Shown: positions 1-7,432, numbered from the stretch's first letter. The stretch is DNA of 8,432 bases from Betaproteobacteria bacterium (GCA_003105245.1 PQAI01000026.1:1-8432), one strand, 5' to 3'. Translations and numbers: made by a program. Notes: generated by a model not told the origin, from the sequence alone.

Positions 1-1110
1 CTGATGGACATCTCATCGGAGATGATCCACAGCCTGCTGCCGCTCTACCTCACCGTCGGGCTCGGCGCGAGCGCGCTGGCCGTGGGCGTGATCGAGGGCC
101 TCGCGGAGGCCACCGCCCTCGTGGTGCGCGTGTTCTCGGGGACGCTTTCGGACGCGCTCGGCCACCGCAAGTGGGTCGCGGCGGCGGGCTACGGCCTGGG
201 GGCGGCCTCCAAGCCCCTCTTCGCGCTGGCAACGGGGCCCTGGCTCGTCTTCGGCGCGCGCTTCATGGACCGCATCGGCAAGGGCATCCGCGGCGCCCCG
301 CGCGACGCGCTCATCGCCGACGTGACCCCGGCGGCGAGCCGGGGCGAGGCCTTCGGGCTGCGCCAGTCGCTCGACACCGTGGGCGCGTTCGCCGGGCCGC
401 TCCTCGCGATGGCCCTCATGCTCGCGTGGTCGGACGACTTCCGCGCCGTGTTCTGGGTGGCGGTCGTCCCCGGCGTGGCCTCGTTCCTGCTCATCGCGCT
501 CGCGGTGCGCGAACCGGCGCGCGATCCGGCTGCGGCGGCGCCGCCGCGCCTTTCCTGGCGCGCCGCGCACGGGCTGGGAGAGGCGTTCTGGTGGGTGACG
601 GCCGCCGGCGCCACCCTCACCCTGGCGCGCTTCAGCGAAGCCTTCCTGGTGCTGCGCGCCCAGGACCTGGGGCTCGCCCTCGCGTGGGCGCCGCTCGTCC
701 TGGTCGGGATGAACGCGGTTTTCGCGCTGGTGGCCTGGCCCGCGGGGCGGCTCGCGGACCGCCTGGGGCCGGGAGGCCTCCTCGCGGCGGGCACCGTGGC
801 GCTCGTGGCCGCGGACCTGTGCCTCGCCTTCGCCGGAGGGATTCCGGCGCTCGCCGCGGGCGTCGCCCTCTGGGGGCTGCACATGGGGCTCACCCAGGGA
901 CTCCTCGCGGCGATGGTGGCGGCCAGCGCCCCGGCCGACAGGCGCGGCACCGCGTTCGGGGTCTTCAACCTGGCCTGCGGCGCCGCGCTCCTCGCGGCGA
1001 GCGTGCTCGCCGGCGCGCTGTGGCACTACGCGGGGCCGCCGGCGACCTTCCTCGCGGGCGCGGCGCTCGCGGCCGCCGCGATCGCCGTCACGCGCTTCGC
1101 GGCTCCGTGA
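1..1110 (+). CDS. MFS transporter, 5'-truncated by window edge
   Basis: This is an inner-membrane major facilitator superfamily protein, missing only its first residues. The reading frame is already open at base 1 (CTG, Leu), and the ATG at base 4 falls inside the first membrane helix, so the true start lies upstream of the window. Numbering from that ATG gives 368 residues with about 11-12 hydrophobic segments. Visible motifs are the MFS loop 2-3 motif A (SGTLSDALGHRK, residues 45-56), a degenerate copy after the midpoint (AGRLADRLG, 247-255), and a family-specific block DRIGKGIRGAPRDA (89-102) followed by RGEAFGLRQSLDTVG (113-127). From recall, this block marks an uncharacterised MFS group related to archaeal MJ1317-like proteins, often annotated simply as MFS transporter. 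The substrate cannot be read from the sequence; drug or metal efflux is only a guess. The gene's 3' end overlaps the convergent PAS-GGDEF-EAL gene by 23 bp, and no clear terminator follows it. Confidence 0.92.
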   Translation: MMDISSEMIHSLLPLYLTVGLGASALAVGVIEGLAEATALVVRVFSGTLSDALGHRKWVAAAGYGLGAASKPLFALATGPWLVFGARFMDRIGKGIRGAPRDALIADVTPAASRGEAFGLRQSLDTVGAFAGPLLAMALMLAWSDDFRAVFWVAVVPGVASFLLIALAVREPARDPAAAAPPRLSWRAAHGLGEAFWWVTAAGATLTLARFSEAFLVLRAQDLGLALAWAPLVLVGMNAVFALVAWPAGRLADRLGPGGLLAAGTVALVAADLCLAFAGGIPALAAGVALWGLHMGLTQGLLAAMVAASAPADRRGTAFGVFNLACGAALLAASVLAGALWHYAGPPATFLAGAALAAAAIAVTRFAAP

Positions 1111-3580
1111 CCGTGGGAGCGGAGGGCTCGTCGCGGTGCGCGGCGAGCCAGGCCGCGGCCTCGGCCGCGGCGAGCGGCGGGCTCGCGAGGTAGCCCTGCA
1201 TCTCGTCGCAGCCGCGCTCGAGCAGGAAGTCGAGCTGCGCCTCGCTCTCCACGCCCTCGGCGATGGAGGTGATGGACATGGCGCGCGCGATGTCCACGAT
1301 GGCCGCGGTGATGGCGCGGTCGTCCGGATCGCTCGCGATGTCGCGCACGAAGGTGCGGTCGATCTTGAGCTTGTCGATGGGGAAGCGCTTCAGGAGCGCG
1401 AGCGAGGAGTGCCCGGTGCCGAAGTCGTCGATGGCAAGGCGCACGCCCAGCAGGCGCAGCCCGTCCAGGGTCCGCAAGATGTCGGGCGAGTCCTCCATCA
1501 GCATGCTCTCGGTGAGCTCGAACTCGAGGCTGGCGGCGTCCAGCCCCGTCTCCGCCAGCACGCGCTCGACCTCCTCCACCAGGTTCTTCTGCTTGAACTG
1601 GATGGCCGACAGGTTCACCGCCACCGGGATCTTCGGCAGCCCCGAGAGCTGCCACATGCGGTTCTGGCGGCAGGCCTGGCGGAGCACCCAGCTCCCGATG
1701 GGCATGATGAGGCCGCGCTGCTCGGCGATGGGGATGAAGTCGTTGGGCATCACCGTCGGGCCTTCCTTCTGCGGCCAGCGGATGAGCGCCTCGATGCCCA
1801 CGAGCCGCCCCGTGTCCACGCGCACCTGCGGCTGGTAGTGCAGCTCGAACGCCTCCTCGCGGATCGCCTCGCGCAGGCGAGTCTCGAGGGACAGGGTGTT
1901 GAAGGCCGTCTGCGACAGGCGCTCGCTGAAGAACTGGAAGTTGCTGCGGCCGCGGTCCTTGGCGAGGTACATCGCGGCATCGGCGTTGCGGATGAGCGTG
2001 TCGGCGCTGGCGCCGTCGCGCGGGAAGACGGCGATGCCGATCGACGGGCTCACCGACAGGCCCTGGCCCTCCAGGGCGACGGGCTCGCTCACCGCCGCGA
2101 GGAGCTTCTCGGCCACCGCGACCGGCGACTGCTCGTCCTCCAGGTCCGGCAGGACCACCAGGAACTCGTCGCCGCCCAGCCGCGAGACCACGTCGACGGA
2201 CCGCAGCGTCCCCTCGATGCGCGAGGCCGTCAGGCGCAGCAGCGCGTCGCCCGCCGCGTGCCCGAGGGAGTCGTTCACCGTCTTGAAGTTGTCCAGGTCG
2301 ATGAAGAGGATCCCCACCTTCGCGTTTCGCCGCCGCGCCGAGGCGAGGATGAACTCGAGCCGGTCCATGAGCAGCACCCGGTTGGGCAGCCCGGTGAGCG
2401 TGTCGTGGTGGGCGAGGAACTGGATGCGCGCCTCCGCCTCCTTGCGGTCGCGGATGTCGCGCAGCACCGTCATGCGGTAGTGCTTGCCCTTGTGGGGCAT
2501 CACCTTGCCGGTGAGCTCCACCGCGATGCGGCTGCCGTCCTTGTGCAGGATCACGGCCTCGTAGGCGCGCTCGTAGCCCATGCGGATGTTGTTGAGGACG
2601 GTGTCGCGCGCGTCCGGCGCCACGAAGTCGAGCACGGGCCTGCCCACGAGCTCCTCGTAGCGGTAGCCGATGAGGCGCAGCCCCGCGTCGTTGCAGTCGG
2701 TGATCACGCCGTTCTCGTGGAAGACGATGCCCTCGTGCGTCGCGTCGGCGAACTTGCGCAGGCGCTCCTCGCTCTCGCGCACGGCCAGCTCCGAGAGGCG
2801 GTGGCGCGTGATGTCGGTGATCAGCACGAAGGCCGAGAGCGCGGCGCCGTCCTCCCCCAGCTGCGGCAGGAGGTTCACCTCGATCACCCGCGCGGCGCCG
2901 TCGGCCGCCTTGATCGTGCGCTCGTAGGTGACCGTCTCGCCGCGCAGCACGCGGCGGATGTGCGGCTCGATCTCGCGGAAGCCCTGCGCGCCGATGATCT
3001 CCTCGACCGTGTGGCCGATGACCGAGTCCACGCTCCACCCCCAGGTGGACGCATAGGCCTTGTTGGCGAACAGGCAGCGCAGGTCGTGGTCGAAGTGGGC
3101 GATGAGGACGGGCACGTTGTCGGCGAGGAGGCGGATCTCCTGGGCCCGCGCGCGCGCCGTGATCTCCGCCTCGCGCCGCTCCGTGATGTCGTGGCAGGTG
3201 CCGAGGTAGCCCGCGAGCCGACCGACGGCGTCGGTGACGGGCTCGGCGGCGTGGTGGACCCACCCGTAGTCCCCGGCGGCCCTGCGCAGGCGGTACTCCG
3301 TCTCCAGGTTCCGGCGCAGCCCCAGCGCCTGCGTCCACTGCCGTTCCAGGGCGCCGCGGTCGTCGGGGTGCACGGCCTCGAGCCAGCCCGCGCCGGCGGC
3401 GCGGTCCAGGCCCATCCCGGTGTAGTCGGACCACGCCTGGTTCACGAAGCTGCAGCCGCCGTCGCCGTCCGCGAACCAGACCAGGGTCGGGAACGCGTTG
3501 AAGAGGGCGGCGTGGGCCCGCGGGTCGTCGAGGACCTCGGCGGTGCCGCTCAGCTTCGGATCGTGGGGCGTGGCGGCCAT
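1088..3580 (-). CDS. PAS-PAS-PAS-GGDEF-EAL protein (diguanylate cyclase/phosphodiesterase)
   Basis: This is an 830-residue protein with no signal peptide or membrane segment, so it is predicted to be a cytosolic sensor controlling cyclic di-GMP. Domains: PAS1 about 22-136 (PAC end GTCHDITERREAE), PAS2 about 148-262, PAS3 about 273-383, GGDEF about 384-550, EAL about 565-805. The cyclase site is canonical (GGDEF 469-473, metal-binding D428 in FIDLDNFK), with an inhibitory I-site RSVD (460-463) exactly five residues before it. The phosphodiesterase motifs also look complete: E597 in EAL, N656 (NLSA), E688 (ELTES), D718-D719 (DDFGTG), K739 (LKID), E775 (EGVE) and Q795. Both activities are therefore possible; the net direction cannot be told from sequence. 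The ATG at 3580 was chosen because no other start codon lies in frame just upstream and PAS1 begins soon after. Its ribosome site is weak (GGAG about 14 nt upstream). The gene lies 86 bp downstream of alaX on the same strand, so co-transcription is possible. Confidence 0.96.
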   Translation of the reverse strand: MAATPHDPKLSGTAEVLDDPRAHAALFNAFPTLVWFADGDGGCSFVNQAWSDYTGMGLDRAAGAGWLEAVHPDDRGALERQWTQALGLRRNLETEYRLRRAAGDYGWVHHAAEPVTDAVGRLAGYLGTCHDITERREAEITARARAQEIRLLADNVPVLIAHFDHDLRCLFANKAYASTWGWSVDSVIGHTVEEIIGAQGFREIEPHIRRVLRGETVTYERTIKAADGAARVIEVNLLPQLGEDGAALSAFVLITDITRHRLSELAVRESEERLRKFADATHEGIVFHENGVITDCNDAGLRLIGYRYEELVGRPVLDFVAPDARDTVLNNIRMGYERAYEAVILHKDGSRIAVELTGKVMPHKGKHYRMTVLRDIRDRKEAEARIQFLAHHDTLTGLPNRVLLMDRLEFILASARRRNAKVGILFIDLDNFKTVNDSLGHAAGDALLRLTASRIEGTLRSVDVVSRLGGDEFLVVLPDLEDEQSPVAVAEKLLAAVSEPVALEGQGLSVSPSIGIAVFPRDGASADTLIRNADAAMYLAKDRGRSNFQFFSERLSQTAFNTLSLETRLREAIREEAFELHYQPQVRVDTGRLVGIEALIRWPQKEGPTVMPNDFIPIAEQRGLIMPIGSWVLRQACRQNRMWQLSGLPKIPVAVNLSAIQFKQKNLVEEVERVLAETGLDAASLEFELTESMLMEDSPDILRTLDGLRLLGVRLAIDDFGTGHSSLALLKRFPIDKLKIDRTFVRDIASDPDDRAITAAIVDIARAMSITSIAEGVESEAQLDFLLERGCDEMQGYLASPPLAAAEAAAWLAAHRDEPSAPTVTEPRSA

Positions 3581-3666
3581 GGATGGCGGGCGCTCTCCGG
3601 GCGATGACGGATCGAGGCTAACACGCGCCCCGACCCGGCTTGATGGCAGGGATAACGGCGCGCATT
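3581..3666. other. Intergenic gap between alaX and the PAS-GGDEF-EAL gene
   Basis: This 86-bp spacer separates the stop of alaX from the start of the GGDEF/EAL gene, both on the minus strand. I see no convincing -35/-10 pair, no hairpin followed by a T-run, and no small ORF with a good ribosome site. The only translation signal is a GGAG about 14 nt before the downstream ATG. With neither a terminator nor a promoter visible, read-through from alaX is the simplest reading, though a GC-rich or alternative-sigma promoter could be missed by eye. Confidence 0.5.
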
Positions 3667-4374
3667 TCAGGCGAAACCGAGCACCACCCGGCGGTTGCGG
3701 GCCCCCTCGCTGCGGATCTTCACCACCGCGAGCGGCCCCACCTCGCGGGTATCGGCCACGTGCGTGCCGCCGCAGGGCTGCAGGTCCACCCCCTCGATTT
3801 CCAGGACCCGCACGCCGCCCTGCCCGCGCGGGGGCTGCACCGACATCGTGCGCACGAGCTCCGGCCGGGCGTCGAGCTCGGCATCCGTGATCCAGCGGGG
3901 GCGCACGCGATGGCCCTCGGCCACGAGACGGTTCAACTCCGCTTCGATCGTCTCCTTCACGAGGCGCTCCATCTCGATGTCGAAATCCAGGCGGGCCTTG
4001 TCCTCGGCGACCTGGCCGCCGGTCACCGGCGCGGGCACGACGGCGCACAGCAGGTGAAGCGCGGTGTGGAAGCGCATGTGGCGATGGCGCCTCTCCCAGT
4101 CGAGGACCGCCTCGACCTCCTCGCCCGGCACGGGCAGCGCCTCGCCCGGGGCGGGCAGGTGCAGGACCGCGTCGGCCCCCTCCCCCTTCACGGTCCCCGC
4201 GATTCGCACGCGGCTGCCGTCCGGGCGCAGGAGCGAGCCCGTGTCGCCGGGCTGGCCGCCGCCGGTCGGGTAGAACACCGTGCGGTCGAGCTCGATCCCC
4301 GCCGGGGTCACCGCCAGCACGCGGGCGCGGCAGGCGCGGGCGTAGGCGTCGTCGCGGAAAACCAGTTCGGCCAT
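3667..4374 (-). CDS. alaX: Stand-alone alanyl-tRNA editing hydrolase (AlaX family)
   Basis: This 235-residue cytosolic protein matches the editing domain of alanyl-tRNA synthetase without the aminoacylation domain. The AlaX family hydrolyses mischarged tRNA(Ala), chiefly Ser-tRNA(Ala) and in some members Gly-tRNA(Ala), preventing mistranslation. The N-terminal block TVFYPTGGGQPGDTG (32-46) is the conserved glycine-rich motif seen in AlaRS-type editing proteins. The zinc site has its two halves: HTALH (H103, H107) and CGGTH (C201, H205). The length and the short N-terminal extension fit the AlaX-M subtype. The ATG at 4374 was chosen because the protein then starts MAELVFRDDAY, as relatives do; the upstream extension of the frame would run through the divergent promoter and into the opposite gene. 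No clear Shine-Dalgarno precedes this start. The gene is divergent from the ABC importer operon and lies upstream of the c-di-GMP gene; neither suggests a role beyond tRNA quality control. Confidence 0.93.
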   Translation of the reverse strand: MAELVFRDDAYARACRARVLAVTPAGIELDRTVFYPTGGGQPGDTGSLLRPDGSRVRIAGTVKGEGADAVLHLPAPGEALPVPGEEVEAVLDWERRHRHMRFHTALHLLCAVVPAPVTGGQVAEDKARLDFDIEMERLVKETIEAELNRLVAEGHRVRPRWITDAELDARPELVRTMSVQPPRGQGGVRVLEIEGVDLQPCGGTHVADTREVGPLAVVKIRSEGARNRRVVLGFA

Positions 4375-4380
4375 GGTCGT

Positions 4381-4410
4381 TTCGGAAGGCGGGGAAACCG
4401 CTGCTAGAAT
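4381..4410 (+). promoter_or_regulatory. Extended -10 promoter of the ABC importer operon
   Basis: TGCTAGAAT at 4402-4410 is a TGn-extended -10 box with five of six matches to TATAAT. A weak -35 candidate TTCGGA (4381-4386) sits 18 nt upstream; weak -35 elements are usual with extended -10 promoters. Transcription would start near 4417, giving a leader of roughly 34 nt before the ATG at 4451. No operator palindrome or regulator box is obvious. Confidence 0.55.
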
Positions 4411-4429
4411 CGGCCGAAAAACCGCGCAA
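4401..4429 (-). promoter_or_regulatory. Possible weak promoter for alaX
   Basis: Read on the minus strand, TTGCGC (4429-4424) is followed after 17 nt by TAGCAG (4406-4401), each matching the sigma70 consensus at about three of six positions. It ends 26 nt before the alaX ATG, which would leave a short leader. It overlaps the stronger rightward -10 box, giving a back-to-back arrangement. The match is poor and the call is tentative. Confidence 0.25.
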
Positions 4430-4439
4430 GTCCACCCTC

Positions 4440-4444
4440 GGAGG
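4440..4444 (+). promoter_or_regulatory. Ribosome binding site of the binding-protein gene
   Basis: GGAGG lies 6 nt before the ATG at 4451. This strong, well-spaced site decides the start: the reading frame stays open further upstream to 4373, but that extension has no ribosome site, would read through the promoter, and would put 26 extra residues in front of a textbook signal peptide. Confidence 0.85.
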
Positions 4445-4450
4445 AAACCC

Positions 4451-5746
4451 ATGAAGTCGCCCCGCATCCGCGCCCTCGCGCTCGCGCTCGCCTGCCTGCC
4501 CTTCGCCGCGGCCGCCGACACCGTCACCGTCGTAACCTCCTTCCCCAAGGAGATCACCACGGCCTACAAGAAGGCCTACGAGGCCAGGTACCCGCAGGAC
4601 AAGGTCGAGATCCTCAACAAGAACACCGCCGCCGGCATCGCCTACGTGCGCGAGCAGGCCGCGGGCTCCCGCCCCGAGGTCTTCTGGGCCTCGGCTCCCG
4701 ACGCCTTCGAGGTGCTCTCCAGCTCGAAGCTGCTGGCGAAGATCGGCCCGGGCAACCCGGCCATCCCGGCCAAGGTGGGCAACTACCCGGTGAACGACCC
4801 CGAGGGCTACTACCGGGGGCAGGCGCTCGCCGGCTACGGCCTCATGTGGAACACGCGCTACCTCAAGGCCAACAACCTGCCCGAGCCGAAGGAGTGGGCC
4901 GACCTCGTGAAGCCCGTGTACTTCGGGCACCTGGCGATCTCCAGCCCGTCGCGCTCCGGCACGACGCACCTCACCGTGGAGACGATCCTGCAGGGCGAGG
5001 GCTGGACGAAGGGCTGGGAGCAGATGCTCGCCATCTGCGCCAACAGCGCGGCGATCACCGAGAGGAGCTTCGGCGTTCCCGACGGCGTGAACAACGGCCA
5101 GTTCGGCATCGGCCTGGTGATCGACTTCTTCGGGCTGGCGGCCAAGAACTCCGGCATGCCCGTGGAGTTCGTCTACCCCTCGGTCACCGCCATCGTGCCG
5201 GCCAACATCGCGCTCATCGACGGCGCCAAGTCGAAGGACGCGGGCATGCGCTTCATCGAGTACACGCTCTCCGAGGAGGGGCAGACGCTCCTGCTGCAGA
5301 AGGACATCAGCCGCCTGCCGGTGCTGCCCTCGGTCTACGCCAAGGCCCCGGCCGGCTACCCCAACCCCTTCGGCGGGAAGATCCAGGCCAAGGTGAACTT
5401 CGACTCCAACCTGTCGGAGTCGCGCTACTACGTCGTGGTCTCGCTCTTCGACCAGCAGGTCACCTTCCGCCACAAGGAGCTCGTGGCCGCGATGAAGGCG
5501 ATCAACGACGCCGAGAAGCGCCTGGGCGGCAGGAAGAGCGCGCAGCTCGACGAGGCGAGGAAGCTCGTCCTCACGCCGGTGGTCGACGAGAAGCAGGCCG
5601 CCGACAAGCAGCTCCTCGCGCTCTTCAAGGCGAAGAAGACGGACGCCGAGGCCTCCAAGGCCAAGGCGAAGGTCGAGGAGGAATGGGCCGCGAAGGCGAA
5701 GGCGAACTACGCGAAGGCGGTCGAGCTGGCCAGCGGCGCGAAGTAG
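4451..5746 (+). CDS. PgtC-like periplasmic solute-binding protein of ABC importer
   Basis: A 431-residue periplasmic binding protein that captures the solute for the permease and ATPase encoded next to it. A Sec signal peptide is clear: basic MKSPRIR, a hydrophobic Ala/Leu core, and probable signal peptidase I cleavage after A22 (AAAA-D). Cys15 lies inside the hydrophobic core without a proper lipobox, so a lipoprotein is unlikely. The mature start TVTVVTSFPKE is typical of family-1 (ferric/thiamine/hexose-phosphate type) binding proteins. Segments SSPSRSGTTHL (164-174), GEGWTKGWEQMLAI (182-195) and ERSFGV (204-209) closely resemble Salmonella PgtC, the phosphoglycerate-responsive periplasmic protein, as recalled without alignment. 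The position where ferric-binding proteins carry two tyrosines reads IDFFG (F226-F227), arguing against Fe(III). The C-terminus (about 330-431) is helical and ends in a Lys/Ala-rich tail. The substrate is unproven; a phosphorylated organic anion is my inference. Confidence 0.93.
   Translation: MKSPRIRALALALACLPFAAAADTVTVVTSFPKEITTAYKKAYEARYPQDKVEILNKNTAAGIAYVREQAAGSRPEVFWASAPDAFEVLSSSKLLAKIGPGNPAIPAKVGNYPVNDPEGYYRGQALAGYGLMWNTRYLKANNLPEPKEWADLVKPVYFGHLAISSPSRSGTTHLTVETILQGEGWTKGWEQMLAICANSAAITERSFGVPDGVNNGQFGIGLVIDFFGLAAKNSGMPVEFVYPSVTAIVPANIALIDGAKSKDAGMRFIEYTLSEEGQTLLLQKDISRLPVLPSVYAKAPAGYPNPFGGKIQAKVNFDSNLSESRYYVVVSLFDQQVTFRHKELVAAMKAINDAEKRLGGRKSAQLDEARKLVLTPVVDEKQAADKQLLALFKAKKTDAEASKAKAKVEEEWAAKAKANYAKAVELASGAK
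5666..5717 (+). repeat. Short GCGAAGG repeats coding a Lys/Ala-rich tail
   Basis: Four copies of GCGAAGG (5666-5672, 5690-5696, 5696-5702, 5711-5717) lie in the last part of the binding-protein gene. They encode the alternating Ala-Lys tail (about residues 392-431), which looks like a charged amphipathic helix. This is low-complexity coding sequence, not a mobile or regulatory repeat. Confidence 0.5.
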
Positions 5747-5752
5747 GCCCGG

Positions 5753-7432
5753 GTGCGCACCCACCCGGGCATCGCGGCGGTCGCGGTCGCGATCGCCGCG
5801 TTCCTCGTCGCGTTCCTCGTCATCCCCGTGGTGGCGGTGGTCTACACCGCCTTCTCCGACGGGCACGGCGGCTTCACGCTGGCGCACTTCTCGGCCTTCG
5901 GCGAGATCTCGCTCATGCGCGAGTCCTTCGCCAACAGCCTCTACGTGGCGGGGACGACGGTGGGACTGGCCACCCTCATCGCGGTGCCCCTCGCCTACCT
6001 CACGGTGCGCTTCCAGTTCCGCGGCGCGATCCTCGTGCAGACGCTGGGCGTGCTGCCGCTCGTGATGCCCGCCTTCGTGGGCGCGGCGGCGATGCAACTG
6101 CTCTTCGGGCGCTCGGGCTCCGTGAACCTCATCCTCAAGGACGCCTTCGGCGTCACGCTTCCCCTGATGGAGGGGTTGAACGGCGTCATCTTCGTCGAGA
6201 CGCTGCACTACTTCCCCTTCATCCTGCTCAACCTCTCGGCCGCGCTCGCCAACATCGACTCGTCCATGGAGGAGGCGGCCCAGAACCTGGGCGCCTCGGG
6301 GTGGCGGCTCTTCCGCAAGGTGGTCTTTCCGCTCGCCATGCCCGGCTACGTGGCGGGGGCCTCGCTCGTATTCATCAAGGTCTTCGACGACCTGGGCACG
6401 CCGCTCGTGCTCAACGTCACCAACATGCTCGCCCCGCAGGCCTACCTGCGCGTGACCTCCATCGGCCTGGAGGACCCCATCGGCTACGTGATCTGCGTGA
6501 TCCTCGTGGCCTTCTCCATCGGCGCCATGGGCGGGTCGTGGTGGTTCGTGAAGCGCCGCGACTACGCGCTCGTCTCGCGCGGCGGCGTGCAGGCCCCGAA
6601 GCGCCGGCTCACGCCGTGGCAGACCTTCCTCGCCTACGGCTGGATCGGCGCGATGCTGCTCCTCGTCCTCTCCCCGCACCTGGGCATCCTGCTGCTGTCG
6701 CTCTCGAAGGTCTGGAGCTTCACCGTTCTTCCGGAGCAGCTCACCTTCGCCCACTACGCGACCGTGTTCGCGGAATCGAAGCAGATGATCTGGAACACTT
6801 TCCTGTATTGCGGATTCGCGGCGCTGGTCGACGTCGCGATCGGCACCGCGATCGCCTACATCGTGCTGCGCACGCAGCTCCCCGGCCGCCAGCTCCTCGA
6901 CCACCTCGTCACCGTGGCGCTCGCCATGCCCGGCCTCGTGCTGGGCATCGGGTACCTGCGCACGTTCAAGGGCGTGGAACTGCCCTTTGGAGGAGGCGCC
7001 CTCACGGCGAGCTGGCTCATCTTCGTGCTGGCCTACGCGGTGCGGCGCCTGCCCTACGCGCTTCGCTCGTGCATGGCGGCGCTCACGCAGGTGCACCCGG
7101 CCCTCGAGGAGGCGGCGGAGAACCTGGGCGCCGGGCGCTGGCGCACCATCCGGCGCGTCGTGGTCCCGCTCATGATGGGCGGCATCCTCGCGGGCTTCGT
7201 CACCAGCTTCATCACCGCCGCCGCCGAGATCTCGGAGACGATCCTGCTCACCAGCCGCGAGAGCATGGCGCCGATGTCCTACGGCATCTACCTCTACTTC
7301 CAGTCGGTGCTGGGCCGCGGGCCCGGCGCCGCGCTGGGCGTCATCGCCGTGTCGCTCGTCGCGCTCGGCACCTACGTCTCGCACCGTCTCGTCGCGGCCA
7401 GCTCGCCGCACCAGTCCGGAGGTGGCAAATGA
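5753..7432 (+). CDS. Fused two-domain ABC importer permease
   Basis: A 559-residue inner-membrane protein with two complete binding-protein-dependent permease domains joined in one chain, so a single polypeptide can form the whole channel. About twelve hydrophobic segments are visible, six in each half; the hydrophilic joint is around residues 266-292. Each half carries its EAA coupling loop for the ATPase: EEAAQNLGASGWRLF (173-187) and EEAAENLGAGRWRTI (452-466), each followed by a conserved VVxPL stretch. The fused layout and length are those of FbpB/AfuB-like ferric, hexose-phosphate and aminoethylphosphonate permeases. The GTG start at 5753 lies 6 bp after the binding-protein stop, with only an AGG embedded in that stop as ribosome site, suggesting translational coupling. 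The first helix begins about residue 7, supporting this start; the next in-frame ATG would delete it. The stop overlaps the ATPase start. Confidence 0.94.
   Translation: MRTHPGIAAVAVAIAAFLVAFLVIPVVAVVYTAFSDGHGGFTLAHFSAFGEISLMRESFANSLYVAGTTVGLATLIAVPLAYLTVRFQFRGAILVQTLGVLPLVMPAFVGAAAMQLLFGRSGSVNLILKDAFGVTLPLMEGLNGVIFVETLHYFPFILLNLSAALANIDSSMEEAAQNLGASGWRLFRKVVFPLAMPGYVAGASLVFIKVFDDLGTPLVLNVTNMLAPQAYLRVTSIGLEDPIGYVICVILVAFSIGAMGGSWWFVKRRDYALVSRGGVQAPKRRLTPWQTFLAYGWIGAMLLLVLSPHLGILLLSLSKVWSFTVLPEQLTFAHYATVFAESKQMIWNTFLYCGFAALVDVAIGTAIAYIVLRTQLPGRQLLDHLVTVALAMPGLVLGIGYLRTFKGVELPFGGGALTASWLIFVLAYAVRRLPYALRSCMAALTQVHPALEEAAENLGAGRWRTIRRVVVPLMMGGILAGFVTSFITAAAEISETILLTSRESMAPMSYGIYLYFQSVLGRGPGAALGVIAVSLVALGTYVSHRLVAASSPHQSGGGK
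7418..7422 (+). promoter_or_regulatory. Ribosome binding site of the ATPase gene
   Basis: GGAGG within the last permease codons lies 6 nt before the ATG at 7429. The ATG overlaps the permease TGA as ATGA, so the ATPase has both its own strong site and the geometry for termination-reinitiation coupling. This fixes the start of the ATPase. Confidence 0.85.

Noticed and set aside
1102..1120. A GCTCC/GGAGC inverted repeat at the convergent gene ends, considered as a terminator
   Set aside because: The stem is only 5 bp with a 9-nt loop and no T-run on either side, and it lies inside coding sequence.
1136..3607. A plus-strand open frame of about 820 codons antisense to the GGDEF/EAL gene
   Set aside because: Its composition (Arg, His, Val, Leu, Glu rich, no domain) is that of a shadow frame, and the opposite strand carries a complete five-domain protein.
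4373..4450. An upstream extension of the binding-protein reading frame
   Set aside because: It would cover the promoter, lacks a ribosome site, and would bury the signal peptide behind 26 unrelated residues.
4484..4510. A possible lipoprotein signal around Cys15 of the binding protein
   Set aside because: The residues before Cys do not form a lipobox, and the hydrophobic core continues past it to a good signal peptidase I site at Ala22.
1088..7411. A minus-strand frame open for about 2100 codons, spanning the c-di-GMP gene, alaX and most of the importer operon
   Set aside because: Only the part from 3580 to 1088 codes for recognisable domains. The rest is Arg/Gly/His/Glu-rich sequence antisense to clear genes, a usual effect of very GC-rich codon use.
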